Positions 1-7,684 of a stretch of 12,344 nucleotides of DNA are shown here, piece by piece (positions within the stretch are counted from its first letter, which is position 1; each line of letters starts with the position of its first letter). Position numbers and translations under genes: made by a program. The notes under the pieces were generated by a model, which was not told the DNA's origin, did no database searches, and saw only the letters and a list, made by a program, of their open reading frames with translations. Source of the DNA: Desulfacyla sp964522045. Lineage in GTDB: Bacteria; Desulfobacterota; DSM-4660; Desulfatiglandales; Desulfatiglandaceae. Location: contig CAZFSF010000089.1 of the NCBI GenBank assembly GCA_964522045.1, forward strand, positions 1 to 12,344, read 5' to 3'.

Positions 1-16
1 ATGGCTATTTTCCGCA

Positions 17-116
17 ATCTCAGCGTCAGACTCAAATTTTAATCCTCGAAATACTCCAATGTATTCCTGTGGTTAAAATTTTCGTCTTCCTTGATCTTGT
101 AAAAACTATCTCATTT
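17..116 (+). repeat. Interspersed repeat, copy 1
   Basis: About 100 bases that match positions 6333-6431 in the same orientation, with 82 of 100 aligned columns identical by hand alignment and one single-base gap. The best-conserved blocks are AATCCTCGAAA, TATTCCTGTGGTTAAAAT and TCGTCTTCCTTGA. On the minus strand the core can be read as a peptide with KEDENFNHRN in this copy and KEDEDFNHRN in the other, but the frame breaks after that in both, so I do not call a gene. It lies outside any gene; the similarity may continue left of the window. Confidence 0.75.
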
Positions 117-237
117 CTGGATGGACACCAGTTAATCTATTTTTTAGTTTACAGGAAATATAAATAATTGAGGAGAAACTGTCAAGATGAAGGACTGAAA
201 TGCGCTATTCCTGCCCCGGTACAATACTCCCCGACAC

Positions 238-678
238 TTAGGTCTCCGATTCGGTATTACCTAAGAATTTCTCTATTGTTACCCTCGCCGCCCAACGCAT
301 AAATATCTTTGTATATCTGGCTCCCGCAAGATACATCCCTAAGATAAAGACCAAATGTGATAATCCGTATGTCAAAGGACCACCAACTATTACTATCAGG
401 GGTTTATTCAGATAGATCGATATAGCTCCCAGCAGGCTTACCGCGGGCCAGCCTATAATGTAGCTGAACCCCATGGCAGTTATTCCAAAAATAATTCGGC
501 CCGTTGGTCGCTCTTTGAACGCGCTTAGGTCTGCCTGCTCTTCAATGGCCCTGCGGACAAAATCAGTCTTAGCAATTCTTCTCAAGATATTAGTGGTCAT
601 CTGGTTCACCAGTTTAAATCGGTTTTCAAAAGAATTATAAGCTGCAAAATAGGGATGAAATTGGGTTGAATTATTCAC
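238..678 (-). CDS. Small membrane protein of unknown function
   Basis: A 146-residue protein that I do not recognise. The first 60 or so residues are soluble and charged (a segment with RRIAKTDFVRRAIEEQADLS), followed by two or three hydrophobic segments at about residues 62-90, 92-103 and 104-120, and a short basic tail. I infer an inner-membrane protein. No catalytic motif is visible. The start used is GTG with no clear ribosome binding site; an ATG at residue 27 (about position 600) is a possible alternative and would leave a protein of about 120 residues. It is transcribed away from the glycosyltransferase operon and shares a 144-base divergent intergenic region with it, so co-regulation is possible but unproven. 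The hydrophobic pattern and lack of stops over 146 codons favour a real gene. Confidence 0.6.
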   Translation of the reverse strand: MNNSTQFHPYFAAYNSFENRFKLVNQMTTNILRRIAKTDFVRRAIEEQADLSAFKERPTGRIIFGITAMGFSYIIGWPAVSLLGAISIYLNKPLIVIVGGPLTYGLSHLVFILGMYLAGARYTKIFMRWAARVTIEKFLGNTESET

Positions 679-723
679 TATAACTATGTAACTATGATGC
701 TTATGTGAAAAAGCGCTGCAAAA

Positions 724-737
724 TATAGACCTCTATA
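724..737. promoter_or_regulatory. Small dyad in the divergent intergenic region
   Basis: TATAGA and TCTATA form a perfect 6-base inverted repeat around a 2-base centre. It sits between the orphan membrane protein gene and the glycosyltransferase operon, in an AT-rich stretch where both promoters should lie. It could be an operator half-site pair. No convincing -35/-10 pair was found nearby, and a dyad this short in AT-rich DNA can arise by chance. Confidence 0.2.
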
Positions 738-822
738 CAATGTTCTTGTACGCTACATACTATCATACAATCAAGTATTTTGAGTCTTAAGGTTCATTTT
801 TACCTGAAGCCAAAGAAAAATA

Positions 823-1542
823 ATGCCAGATAATTTTGCCACTTACTGGGAATATTTCGATAAAATCTACTGCATTTCATTATATGAACGTGCAGATAGA
901 AGGGAACAGGCCAATACCCAGTTCAGAGCTGTCGGATTAGCCGATAAGGTCGAGTTCGTAGTTGTAAAAAAACATCCGGTTGACTGCGAACAGGGAATCT
1001 ATGAATCACACATCCTCTGCATGGAAAAAGGGATCCGTGCCCTTTCCGGGAATATTGTCATTTTTGAAGATGATATCATTTTTGATCGGTTCAACTCTGA
1101 TACTCTCAAGAAGTGCATTGATTTTTTAACGACAAATACCGATTGGAGAGTAATGTTTTTAGGCTGCATGGTAAAAAAGTCTGCGAAAACAGACAACAGA
1201 TCAGTGCTCAAGATAAGATTCCGGAGTCTATGCCATGCTTATGTGATTGCCCGTGAGTTTGCCGAGACCCTAATCAAAATACCGTGGCAAAAAATACCTT
1301 TTGACGATATGTTGCGCGATATTAAGGATGACCATATGTATGCGGTTTACCCCTCTTTTGCATTTCAGAGCAATTCTCGATCGGATAATCAAAGATACCT
1401 CCCTTTGGACAGATTCAGGAGGCTATGCGGGGGACTCCAAGGACTACAGAAAATGAATGAATTTTATCATTACAACAAAATCCTTATCATAGGGGCGCAT
1501 ATTCTTCTCGTGTTGCTGCTGATTCTCCTAATAACTGTCTAA
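823..1542 (+). CDS. Family-25-like glycosyltransferase with C-terminal membrane anchor
   Basis: Probable glycosyltransferase of the GT25 / LPS-biosynthesis type, which adds a sugar to lipopolysaccharide or a similar envelope acceptor in the cytoplasm. The 239-residue protein opens with YCISLYERADRREQA (about residues 16-30), the usual N-terminal signature of the family. It has an acidic FEDDIIF motif at 81-87 in the place of the metal/nucleotide-sugar-binding acidic triad, and a CHAYVIARE segment at 137-145 typical of the fold. Residues 220-239 are a hydrophobic helix that anchors the C-terminus in the membrane; most GT25 enzymes lack this. The ATG start has only a weak ribosome binding site. 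It is the first gene of a tight operon, 8 bases ahead of the exporter-methyltransferase gene, which suggests that its product is the exported molecule. Donor and acceptor cannot be predicted. Confidence 0.8.
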   Translation: MPDNFATYWEYFDKIYCISLYERADRREQANTQFRAVGLADKVEFVVVKKHPVDCEQGIYESHILCMEKGIRALSGNIVIFEDDIIFDRFNSDTLKKCIDFLTTNTDWRVMFLGCMVKKSAKTDNRSVLKIRFRSLCHAYVIAREFAETLIKIPWQKIPFDDMLRDIKDDHMYAVYPSFAFQSNSRSDNQRYLPLDRFRRLCGGLQGLQKMNEFYHYNKILIIGAHILLVLLLILLITV

Positions 1543-1550
1543 AAGGCCCT

Positions 1551-4500
1551 ATGAAAACTACCACGATCAACTTCCCCATATTAATCCTTTCAATCTTCAT
1601 TATGGTAGTCCTCTTCTGTGCATCATTCTTCTTGATCAAAATCGACACTGATATAACCGGATATCTGCCCCAGAGTGACCCTGTAATCTCAGATGCAGGA
1701 TATATTTTTGAGAATCATCCGATCAATGACCAGTTGGTAATTGATATCGGCCTTGTTCGTGATAACCCGGACGCCCTTGTTGAATACGGAGAACTAATTG
1801 AGCAAAAATTAAGAAAAAGCGGGCTTTTCAAACAAGTTGGAACCCGAGATATTCAAGATCTCATCCCTGATTTAATATCTCATATCTTGAATAACCTGCC
1901 TGTGATGTTCACGAAAAAAGACCTCAATGACAAGGTAAAGCCCCTATTAGAGAACGATAATATCCATAAAAGGCTGATGGATCTTCGCTCGGGACTGATG
2001 AGCTTAAAAGGGATTGGCCAGTCGGAATTTATCTCAAAGGACCCCTTTGGACTAAAGGATATCGTTTTGGCCAGGCTGTCCCATCTTGCCCCCTTAGAGA
2101 ATCTGGAAATATATAAAGGGAAACTCATATCGCCTGACAGGAAGCACCTCCTATTGATTGCCAATCCAATATCTTCAGGTACGGACACGGTCTTTGCCCG
2201 GAAGATCACAGAACTTATTAGTGCAGTCTCAAATGAACTCCATCGCGAATGCGCTGAAAATGGAACCGGCATTACCCTTACACCGGTGGGGGCATATCGA
2301 GCTGCTTTGGATAATGAACTTATAGCAAGACGGGATGTTGAAAAGGCGATACTCCTTGCAACGGCTGGAATTGCCCTTCTCCTTATCTTTGCCTTTCCCA
2401 GGCCTCTGTTAGGGCTCTTTGCCTTTTTACCCGCATTGGCAGGGACAGTGGCGGCGTTTTTCGTCTTTTCTCTCCTTAATCGGTCTATCTCGATCATGAC
2501 TTTAGGTTTTGGTGGAGCAGTTATATCCATAACCGTAGATCATGCCATAGCCTATCTGCTGTTCCTCGACCGTCCTCGCAAAACCTTGGGTAAAGAGGCT
2601 TCCAGAGAAATATGGGCGGTAGGATTGCTTGCCACCCTGACAACAATCGGCGCTTTCGGGGCGCTCTGCTTTTGCGACTTCCCTGTTTTCGAACAAATCG
2701 GCCTGTTCACGGCCCTTGGCATCGCGTTTTCATTCATATTTGTCCACACTGTTTTTCCAATGATCTTCCCCTCCATGCCTCCGGCAAACAGAAGAGCCTT
2801 ACCTCTCAGGAGTATCGTGAGCAAATTCTCTTCATTAGGTAAAAAGGGAGCTTATGCCTCACTTTTCTTCGCCCTGGGAATGCTGTTTTTCGCAAAGCCG
2901 GAGTTCAACGTAAAACTGAGTTCTATGAATACCGTGAGCGAGAAAACTGTCAGGGCCGAAGAACTCCTTACGGATGTATGGGGAAATAGTATCTTTCAAA
3001 AGAGCTACCTGATGACAGAGGGGAAAAACGTTAGGGAACTTCAGAAGCAGGGAGACAGAATCCTTAAGATGATAGACCAGGATCTCGCTTCAGGAGTGCT
3101 TTATACCGGATTTATTCCATCAATGGTTTTTCCGGGAAAGGAAAGAGGGGCGCAGAACCTTGAGGCATGGAGAGAATTCTGGTCCGATAAGAGGATAGCG
3201 GCATTAAAAAGCAGCCTCGGCAAGGCATCTTATAATACGGGCTTTACAAAGGAGGCATTTGAGCCCTTCTTCAAAACAATTTCAGAAGTTCCCGCTCAGC
3301 CCGGTATTACCGAAATCCCTCCAAAGTTTATTGAGATCTTGGGTATATCTGAAAAAAAGGATAAATCCACATGGGTTCAATTCTTTGCCCTCACTCCCGG
3401 TAAATCCTATGATCCTGGAATGTTTTACGAAAGATATAGATCTTCGGGAAGGATATTTGATCCCTCCTTTTTTTCGCTGAGGATGGGAAATCTTCTCTTC
3501 TACACATTCGCAAAAATCTTATTGATAGTCGGTATAAGTGTTATCGCTCTTCTCTTTTTGTTTTTTCTTGATTTAAAGCTGACCTTTATCGCCCTGTTGC
3601 CCGTGCTATTCGCATTGGTAAGCACCTTAGGAACCTTGAAGCTGATCGGACATCCCATCGATATCCCCGGGCTGATGCTGTCTATTGTAGTTGTCGGTAT
3701 GGGGATCGATTATTCCATTTTTCTTGTTAGATCGTATCAGAGATATGGAGATGATTCCCATCCATCCTTCGGGCTTGTCAGAATGACGGTCTTCATGGCA
3801 TCGGCATCTACTATCATCGGATTCGGAGCCTTATGTTTTGCCGAGCATTCCCTGCTCAGAAGTGCAGGGTTAACCTCACTCCTCGGGATCAGCTATGCCC
3901 TCATCGGTGCTTTTCTTATTTTACCCCCCCTCCTAAAGTACATATTCCAGGGCCGGCAAAATGATATAAGCACACCCGGAAAGGGGCGTGATCGTGTTCT
4001 GAGACGCTATAAAAAGATGGAGCCGTATCCGAGGCTGTTTGCCCGTTTCAAACTTATGATCGACCCCATGTTTTCAGAGCTTCCCCGGTTGCTTGAGTCT
4101 TCGGCGCGCATTGAAACAATTATTGACGTGGGCACAGGCTACGGTGTTCCTGCGTGCTGGTTTCTCGAACGATTTCCGGAAGCCAAGGTATACGGCATTG
4201 AACCGAATCACGAAAGGGTCAGAGTCGCATCAATGGCGGTTCAGAAAAGAGGCGTGATAAAATGCGGCAGTGCCCCGGATATTCCGACACCCCCAAGATC
4301 GGCGGATGCGGCCTTCATGTTGGATATGACACATTTTTTGACAAACGAAGAATTTGGCCTTGCCTTGAAAAGGCTACACAGCACTATTAGTCATGGAGGG
4401 CGTCTGATCATCAGGGCCGTTATTCCGCCGGACAAGCACCCATCCTGGTTATGGAGATTTCAGATGGTCAATCTTAAAATCACCGGAACGTCATGCTATT

Positions 4501-4616
4501 ATCGATCTGTCGAGGAAATTAAGGGAATGATAATCGAGGCGGGTTTTAAAATGGAACTTTGCGTGCCCTCTGGCTCGAATCAGGAATCTGCCTGGTTCAT
4601 TGCAAAGGCTATGTGA
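1551..4616 (+). CDS. MMPL/RND-family exporter fused to a SAM-dependent methyltransferase
   Basis: A 1021-residue two-part protein. Residues 1 to about 800 are an MMPL-type RND exporter: one helix at 7-29, a periplasmic domain to about 263, five helices at about 265-402, a helix at 434-450, a second periplasmic domain to about 648, and five more helices to about 797. Aspartates sit in the fourth and tenth helices, ITVDHAIAYLLF (D330) and GMGIDYSIFLV (D720), as in MmpL/HpnN proton-driven lipid exporters. Residues about 815-1021 are a class I methyltransferase with SAM-binding motif I DVGTGYG at 859-865, an acidic residue in YGIEPN, and a late GGRLIIRAV strand. Topology puts this domain in the cytoplasm. 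AAAAGG lies just ahead of the start; the deacetylase gene begins 2 bases after the stop. Transport of a glycosylated or acylated lipid is inferred from family and neighbours. The frame is open through the join, so this is a true fusion in the assembly. Confidence 0.88.
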   Translation: MKTTTINFPILILSIFIMVVLFCASFFLIKIDTDITGYLPQSDPVISDAGYIFENHPINDQLVIDIGLVRDNPDALVEYGELIEQKLRKSGLFKQVGTRDIQDLIPDLISHILNNLPVMFTKKDLNDKVKPLLENDNIHKRLMDLRSGLMSLKGIGQSEFISKDPFGLKDIVLARLSHLAPLENLEIYKGKLISPDRKHLLLIANPISSGTDTVFARKITELISAVSNELHRECAENGTGITLTPVGAYRAALDNELIARRDVEKAILLATAGIALLLIFAFPRPLLGLFAFLPALAGTVAAFFVFSLLNRSISIMTLGFGGAVISITVDHAIAYLLFLDRPRKTLGKEASREIWAVGLLATLTTIGAFGALCFCDFPVFEQIGLFTALGIAFSFIFVHTVFPMIFPSMPPANRRALPLRSIVSKFSSLGKKGAYASLFFALGMLFFAKPEFNVKLSSMNTVSEKTVRAEELLTDVWGNSIFQKSYLMTEGKNVRELQKQGDRILKMIDQDLASGVLYTGFIPSMVFPGKERGAQNLEAWREFWSDKRIAALKSSLGKASYNTGFTKEAFEPFFKTISEVPAQPGITEIPPKFIEILGISEKKDKSTWVQFFALTPGKSYDPGMFYERYRSSGRIFDPSFFSLRMGNLLFYTFAKILLIVGISVIALLFLFFLDLKLTFIALLPVLFALVSTLGTLKLIGHPIDIPGLMLSIVVVGMGIDYSIFLVRSYQRYGDDSHPSFGLVRMTVFMASASTIIGFGALCFAEHSLLRSAGLTSLLGISYALIGAFLILPPLLKYIFQGRQNDISTPGKGRDRVLRRYKKMEPYPRLFARFKLMIDPMFSELPRLLESSARIETIIDVGTGYGVPACWFLERFPEAKVYGIEPNHERVRVASMAVQKRGVIKCGSAPDIPTPPRSADAAFMLDMTHFLTNEEFGLALKRLHSTISHGGRLIIRAVIPPDKHPSWLWRFQMVNLKITGTSCYYRSVEEIKGMIIEAGFKMELCVPSGSNQESAWFIAKAM

Positions 4617-4618
4617 TC

Positions 4619-5425
4619 ATGACTAACTTACACCTCTCCCTTGCTCATTTGACCTGTCTCGTTTCATTCCTTGCGGCAATCCTGTTAGCCTTTGTTGACG
4701 TGCGTCTATCACTAATCCCCTTATCGACATTCATAGCCCTCTGTGCAATTGCTCCTTTCCTCCCCCGTTTCAGCTTCTTCCTCCCCATTATCAGCAGTGG
4801 AAACTCGGGAAAATTAGCTGTGGCGATCACCTTTGACGACGGCCCCGACCCTGTATCCACCCCGGCTTTACTTGAACTCCTTTCAAGACATAAGATATTC
4901 GCGACTTTTTTCGTCACCGGGAAAGAGGCATCTGAACATCCAGAACTAATCAAAGAGATTTTAGCGCAAGGCCATACATTAGGGAATCATTCTTACAACC
5001 ACGACAACCTTATAATGCTTAAAAGCAGCAAGGCCCTGGTCAAGGAGATAGAATCCGCTCAAGATATCTTGGCAAAATTCGGTATTACACCCCTGGCCTT
5101 CAGGCCACCGGTGGGCATAACAAATCCAAGACTCGGGAAGGTGCTCGATAAATCAGGTATGTACAATCTAAATTTCAGTTGCCGGGCCATTGACGGGGGG
5201 AATAGGTGGATAAAAAAACTTTCGGAAAGGATTTTAAAGCGGGTCCATCCTGATGCAATAATCGCCCTCCACGACGTCAAACCGAGGGACAATACCCTTT
5301 TTTCCTACTGGTTAAACGAAATTGATCTAATATTTTCAGGCATAAGAGAGAAGGGCCTCGCCATTCTACCCTTATCAGAGCTTATTGGACGACCGGTGAT
5401 GCTATATGATGGAATAAGTGCCTAA
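4619..5425 (+). CDS. Membrane-anchored polysaccharide deacetylase (NodB domain)
   Basis: A 268-residue metal-dependent deacetylase of carbohydrate esterase family 4, which removes N- or O-acetyl groups from sugars. Two hydrophobic segments at about residues 8-26 and 30-58 anchor it to the membrane. Catalytic motifs are visible: TFDDGP at 71-76 (D73, D74), the metal-binding HSYNH at 124-128, RPPVG at 162-166 and LHD at 237-239. The usual Tyr of motif 3 (RxPYG) is Val here. An ATG at 4559 lies in frame but would overlap the upstream gene by about 58 bases; the ATG at 4619 follows AAAGG at 4604-4608 and leaves a 2-base gap, so I prefer it. As third gene of the operon it probably trims the sugar part of the molecule handled by the glycosyltransferase and exporter. 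Its stop codon lies within the terminator hairpin. Substrate unknown. Confidence 0.87.
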   Translation: MTNLHLSLAHLTCLVSFLAAILLAFVDVRLSLIPLSTFIALCAIAPFLPRFSFFLPIISSGNSGKLAVAITFDDGPDPVSTPALLELLSRHKIFATFFVTGKEASEHPELIKEILAQGHTLGNHSYNHDNLIMLKSSKALVKEIESAQDILAKFGITPLAFRPPVGITNPRLGKVLDKSGMYNLNFSCRAIDGGNRWIKKLSERILKRVHPDAIIALHDVKPRDNTLFSYWLNEIDLIFSGIREKGLAILPLSELIGRPVMLYDGISA

Positions 5426-5452
5426 CCCCGCCTGAGGCGGGATTAGGCACTT
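5416..5452. terminator. Hairpin terminator between convergent genes
   Basis: AAGTGCCTAA (5416-5425) pairs with TTAGGCACTT (5443-5452), and CCCGCC (5427-5432) pairs with GGCGGG (5436-5441) around the loop TGA, with a single mismatch between the two stems. The left arm contains the last codons and stop of the deacetylase gene. It lies between that gene and the convergent adk gene and probably serves both directions, although neither side has a strong run of T. Confidence 0.7.
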
Positions 5453-5466
5453 TAGGCGCTTAAAAA

Positions 5467-6150
5467 CTATGCCCCAAGCTTGCCTAATAGTTCCCCTGAA
5501 ACTTCCTTCACCCCGGGCCTTCCATCTAAATCAATTATCTTGGGAACGCCATTGTTCTTCACTGAGAGTTCCTTGAAATAATTCATGCCTGCCGTGGTGC
5601 CGGTCTCTGTGTCATAATAGATATTGTGACGCTGATCAATCGCCTCTTCATCCTGGTCATCGGAACGTGCCTTCAGATCCCCGCCGCAGACCCTGCATTT
5701 ATCACCATCAGGCTTGATAGCGTCTATGTTGATATTGTTAGGATGGTTGTTGTCATTAACGCAGAGACGCCGGCCCATAATGCGGCCCTTTGCAATTTCC
5801 CTGTCCAAGACCATATCGATCACGATATCTAAGACAATCTCCTCATTCTTGAGTGCCTTATCCAACTCCTGGGCCTGTGTCAGATTTCTGGGGAAACCGT
5901 CTAAGAGCCAGCCATCCTTGCAATCATCTTCCTTGAGGCGGTCCAAGATCATCGGGATTGTGATACTGTCAGGAACCAGTTCGCCCCTGTCTATATAACC
6001 CTTAGCCTCTTTACCCAAATCTGTTCCCCGTGAGATGTTGTCCCTGAAAATCACACCTGTTTCAATGTGCGGGATACCATATTTTTCCTTTACGATTGCA
6101 CCTTGCGTTCCTTTTCCGCTTCCATTCGGACCGAAAAACAGTATTTTCAT
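5467..6150 (-). CDS. adk: Adenylate kinase
   Basis: Catalyses ATP + AMP to 2 ADP in the cytoplasm, setting the adenylate balance. The 227-residue protein has the P-loop GPNGSGKGTQ at 7-16, the AMP-binding DGFPRN at 84-89, the GRR arginines at 126-128, and RSDDQDEEAIDQR at 162-174. It has the long-lid form. The lid carries C130, H136, C152 and C155 rather than the usual four Cys or Cys3-Asp, with an insertion rich in Asn and Pro; a Cys3His or Cys3Asp metal site is possible. AGGAGAGG (6156-6163, minus strand) sits 5 bases ahead of the ATG. It lies 311 bases downstream of the threonine-operon genes on the same strand, behind its own promoter-like sequence and a hairpin leader, so it is probably transcribed separately. 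The family call is firm. Confidence 0.96.
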   Translation of the reverse strand: MKILFFGPNGSGKGTQGAIVKEKYGIPHIETGVIFRDNISRGTDLGKEAKGYIDRGELVPDSITIPMILDRLKEDDCKDGWLLDGFPRNLTQAQELDKALKNEEIVLDIVIDMVLDREIAKGRIMGRRLCVNDNNHPNNINIDAIKPDGDKCRVCGGDLKARSDDQDEEAIDQRHNIYYDTETGTTAGMNYFKELSVKNNGVPKIIDLDGRPGVKEVSGELLGKLGA

Positions 6151-6180
6151 CTTTTCCTCTCCTTTTGTTTATTTTTTGCC

Positions 6181-6233
6181 GTTCACGGGTTCAAAGGTTC
6201 AGGGGTTCAGCGGGAAACCCTGAACCTGTGAAC
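6181..6233 (-). repeat. Inverted repeat in the adk leader
   Basis: GTTCACGGGTTCA (6181-6193) and TGAACCTGTGAAC (6221-6233) are complementary at 12 of 13 positions, the odd pair being G-U in one strand. Inside, GGTTCAGGG (6196-6204) pairs perfectly with CCCTGAACC (6218-6226), which competes with the outer pairing. The left arm is built of three GGTTCA units spaced 8 bases apart. It lies between the adk promoter-like sequence and its ribosome binding site, so the adk transcript would carry a large hairpin. It may be a repetitive extragenic element or a regulator of adk. Confidence 0.7.
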
Positions 6234-6240
6234 ACTTACG
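6225..6240 (-). repeat. 16-base shared leader motif, adk copy
   Basis: On the minus strand this reads CGTAAGTGTTCACAGG. It differs by one base from the motif at 10261-10276 in the threonine-operon leader. In both places it comes soon after a promoter-like sequence and its CACAGG end is one arm of a hairpin. Confidence 0.65.
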
Positions 6241-6254
6241 TTTATTTTTTGCCG

Positions 6255-6283
6255 AAATTATGTCAAAGTCGGGGCCATGTCAA
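6255..6283 (-). promoter_or_regulatory. adk: Possible adk promoter
   Basis: On the minus strand a perfect -35 hexamer TTGACA (6278-6283) is followed after 17 bases by TAATTT (6255-6260). CATAAT, shifted by two bases, fits the -10 consensus better but leaves only a 15-base spacer. Transcription would start near 6248 and give a leader of about 100 bases containing the hairpin and the 16-base motif. Confidence 0.4.
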
Positions 6284-6332
6284 GGTGAGACCTATGCAAC
6301 CCCCCCCTTCGAAGTCTGCGCATATCTGCCCG

Positions 6333-6431
6333 ATCTCAGCGTCAGGCTAAGATTTTAATCCTCGAAAGATTCAATATATTCCTGTGGTTAAAATCCTCGT
6401 CTTCCTTGACCTTGGCCAAAATTGAGCATTT
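6333..6431 (+). repeat. Interspersed repeat, copy 2
   Basis: Matches positions 17-116 at 82 of 100 aligned columns. It ends about 30 bases before the 3' end of the mutase-like gene and fills most of the gap between that gene and the adk promoter region. The rest of the gap has a run of eight C (6300-6307) and no gene. Upstream of the match both copies also share a CCG-rich flank, so the true element may be longer. Confidence 0.75.
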
Positions 6432-6461
6432 TTCAAAGGTCTCAAAGTATTCAGAGGCGTA

Positions 6462-7682
6462 TTACGATTGACCCAGGAAGGCCGGCATCAGGTCATGCCC
6501 CTTCTTGAAACCAAAGCCCGATTTTTTTGCAAATTCCTCTGTAAACCTTAGCCCCTTCTTGCCGGAGGCAAGCTCTTCTCTGCTTGCCCATGCAAATGGG
6601 GCCGGATCGCTTGCATGAGTCTTTATAGAGATTGGAGTGAAATGATCACTGGCGACCATAATCCGGTAGTCATTGAACTGCTCCAGACCTTTAAGGACTG
6701 CCCCCACCACCTTTTTATCGAAGGCCTCAATCGCCTCGATCTTGTCCTCTATATTCCCGCTGTGGCTCGCTTCGTCAGGGGCCTCCACGTGGACAAACAT
6801 AAAATCAAGATTATTCAGAGCCTCTAAGGCATCTTCTGCCTTGCCCGAATAGTTAGTGTCCAAATATCCGGTTGCTCCTTCCACCTCAATCGGTTTCAGG
6901 CCTGCATAGACGCCGATCCCTCTCAATAGATCCACGGCCGAAATAACCCCGCCCTGAAGCCCAAATTTATTATTGAAAAGCGGTAGTTTTAAGGCCTTCC
7001 CCTGTCCCCATAACCAGACCGAATTGGCCGGATGGAGGCCCTTCCTCTTCCGTTCCAGGTTCACAGGATGGTCTTTCATCCATTTCCACGAATGGCGCAC
7101 CACATCCACGATGGGGTCCTTCCTTGCAGGATCCAGATAGGCTGCCATGTTCTGGTCCTGCACATCATGGGGTGGGATAGTCTGCGCATCCACTGGGCCT
7201 TTCTCCCATACCAGCAGGTGCCGGTAGGCAATGCCCTGGTAAATATCGATGCCCGGTGCCGCCAGCTCCTTTTGCAGCTTGGCAATGATCGGTCTTGATT
7301 CTTCTGTGGTGATTTCTCCAGAGCTGTTGCTCACCATCACAATTTCCTTCTCTGACCTCCGGTCAAGAGTGACCAGGTTCATCCGGAAGGCAACCTCATC
7401 CTTCTTTAAGTCAATCCCCATGCTCGCCGCCTCAAAGGGGGCCCGGCCTGTATTATAAATAGAAGGATCGTAGCCGAGCAGAGAGAGATTGGCCACATCA
7501 CTCCCCGGATCCATACCCTGGGGGATAGTATTCACAAGACCGATCCGGCAGGCGGCGATTCGATCCATATTTGGCGTATGGGCTACCTCTAACGGAGTCT
7601 TTCCACCCAATTCGGCAAGGGGATAGTCCGCCATGCCGTCTCCTACCAAAAGGATATATTTTTCCCTGGCCTTATTCTTCAT
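6462..7682 (-). CDS. apgM: Archaeal-type phosphoglycerate-mutase-like protein; probable homoserine kinase
   Basis: A 406-residue member of the alkaline-phosphatase-fold, metal-dependent mutase family (ApgM). Metal and catalytic residues are visible: GDGMAD at 14-19, S61 in PGSDVANLSLLGYDP, D303 and H307 in HVEAPDEASHSG, D346 and H347 in ASDHF, and H356. The family includes 2,3-bisphosphoglycerate-independent phosphoglycerate mutases and a subgroup (TIGR02535, as I recall it) proposed to be an alternative homoserine kinase. The gene starts 2 bases after hom, so its translation is probably coupled to it, and no classical ThrB is present in the window. I infer that it phosphorylates homoserine on the way to threonine; a glycolytic mutase role cannot be excluded. 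The start has only a weak ribosome binding site, as expected for coupled translation. The family call is firm and the kinase role is an inference. Confidence 0.9.
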   Translation of the reverse strand: MKNKAREKYILLVGDGMADYPLAELGGKTPLEVAHTPNMDRIAACRIGLVNTIPQGMDPGSDVANLSLLGYDPSIYNTGRAPFEAASMGIDLKKDEVAFRMNLVTLDRRSEKEIVMVSNSSGEITTEESRPIIAKLQKELAAPGIDIYQGIAYRHLLVWEKGPVDAQTIPPHDVQDQNMAAYLDPARKDPIVDVVRHSWKWMKDHPVNLERKRKGLHPANSVWLWGQGKALKLPLFNNKFGLQGGVISAVDLLRGIGVYAGLKPIEVEGATGYLDTNYSGKAEDALEALNNLDFMFVHVEAPDEASHSGNIEDKIEAIEAFDKKVVGAVLKGLEQFNDYRIMVASDHFTPISIKTHASDPAPFAWASREELASGKKGLRFTEEFAKKSGFGFKKGHDLMPAFLGQS

Positions 7683-7684
7683 CT

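Noticed and set aside
170..198. A good ribosome binding site (GAGGAG) followed by ATG AAG GAC TGA
   Set aside because: The frame is only three codons long; it may be the remnant of a lost gene start but nothing else supports it.
1880..2530. A 216-codon open frame on the minus strand inside the exporter gene
   Set aside because: It lies wholly within the well-supported MMPL domain, its protein is rich in Arg, Ser and Lys without recognisable motifs, and it has no context as a gene.
4559..4618. An earlier in-frame ATG for the deacetylase
   Set aside because: It would overlap the methyltransferase domain by about 58 bases and add a non-hydrophobic leader; the ATG at 4619 has a better placed ribosome binding site.
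6300..6307. A run of eight C that might mark a sequencing error or frameshift
   Set aside because: It lies between genes and touches no reading frame, so it has no effect on the annotation.
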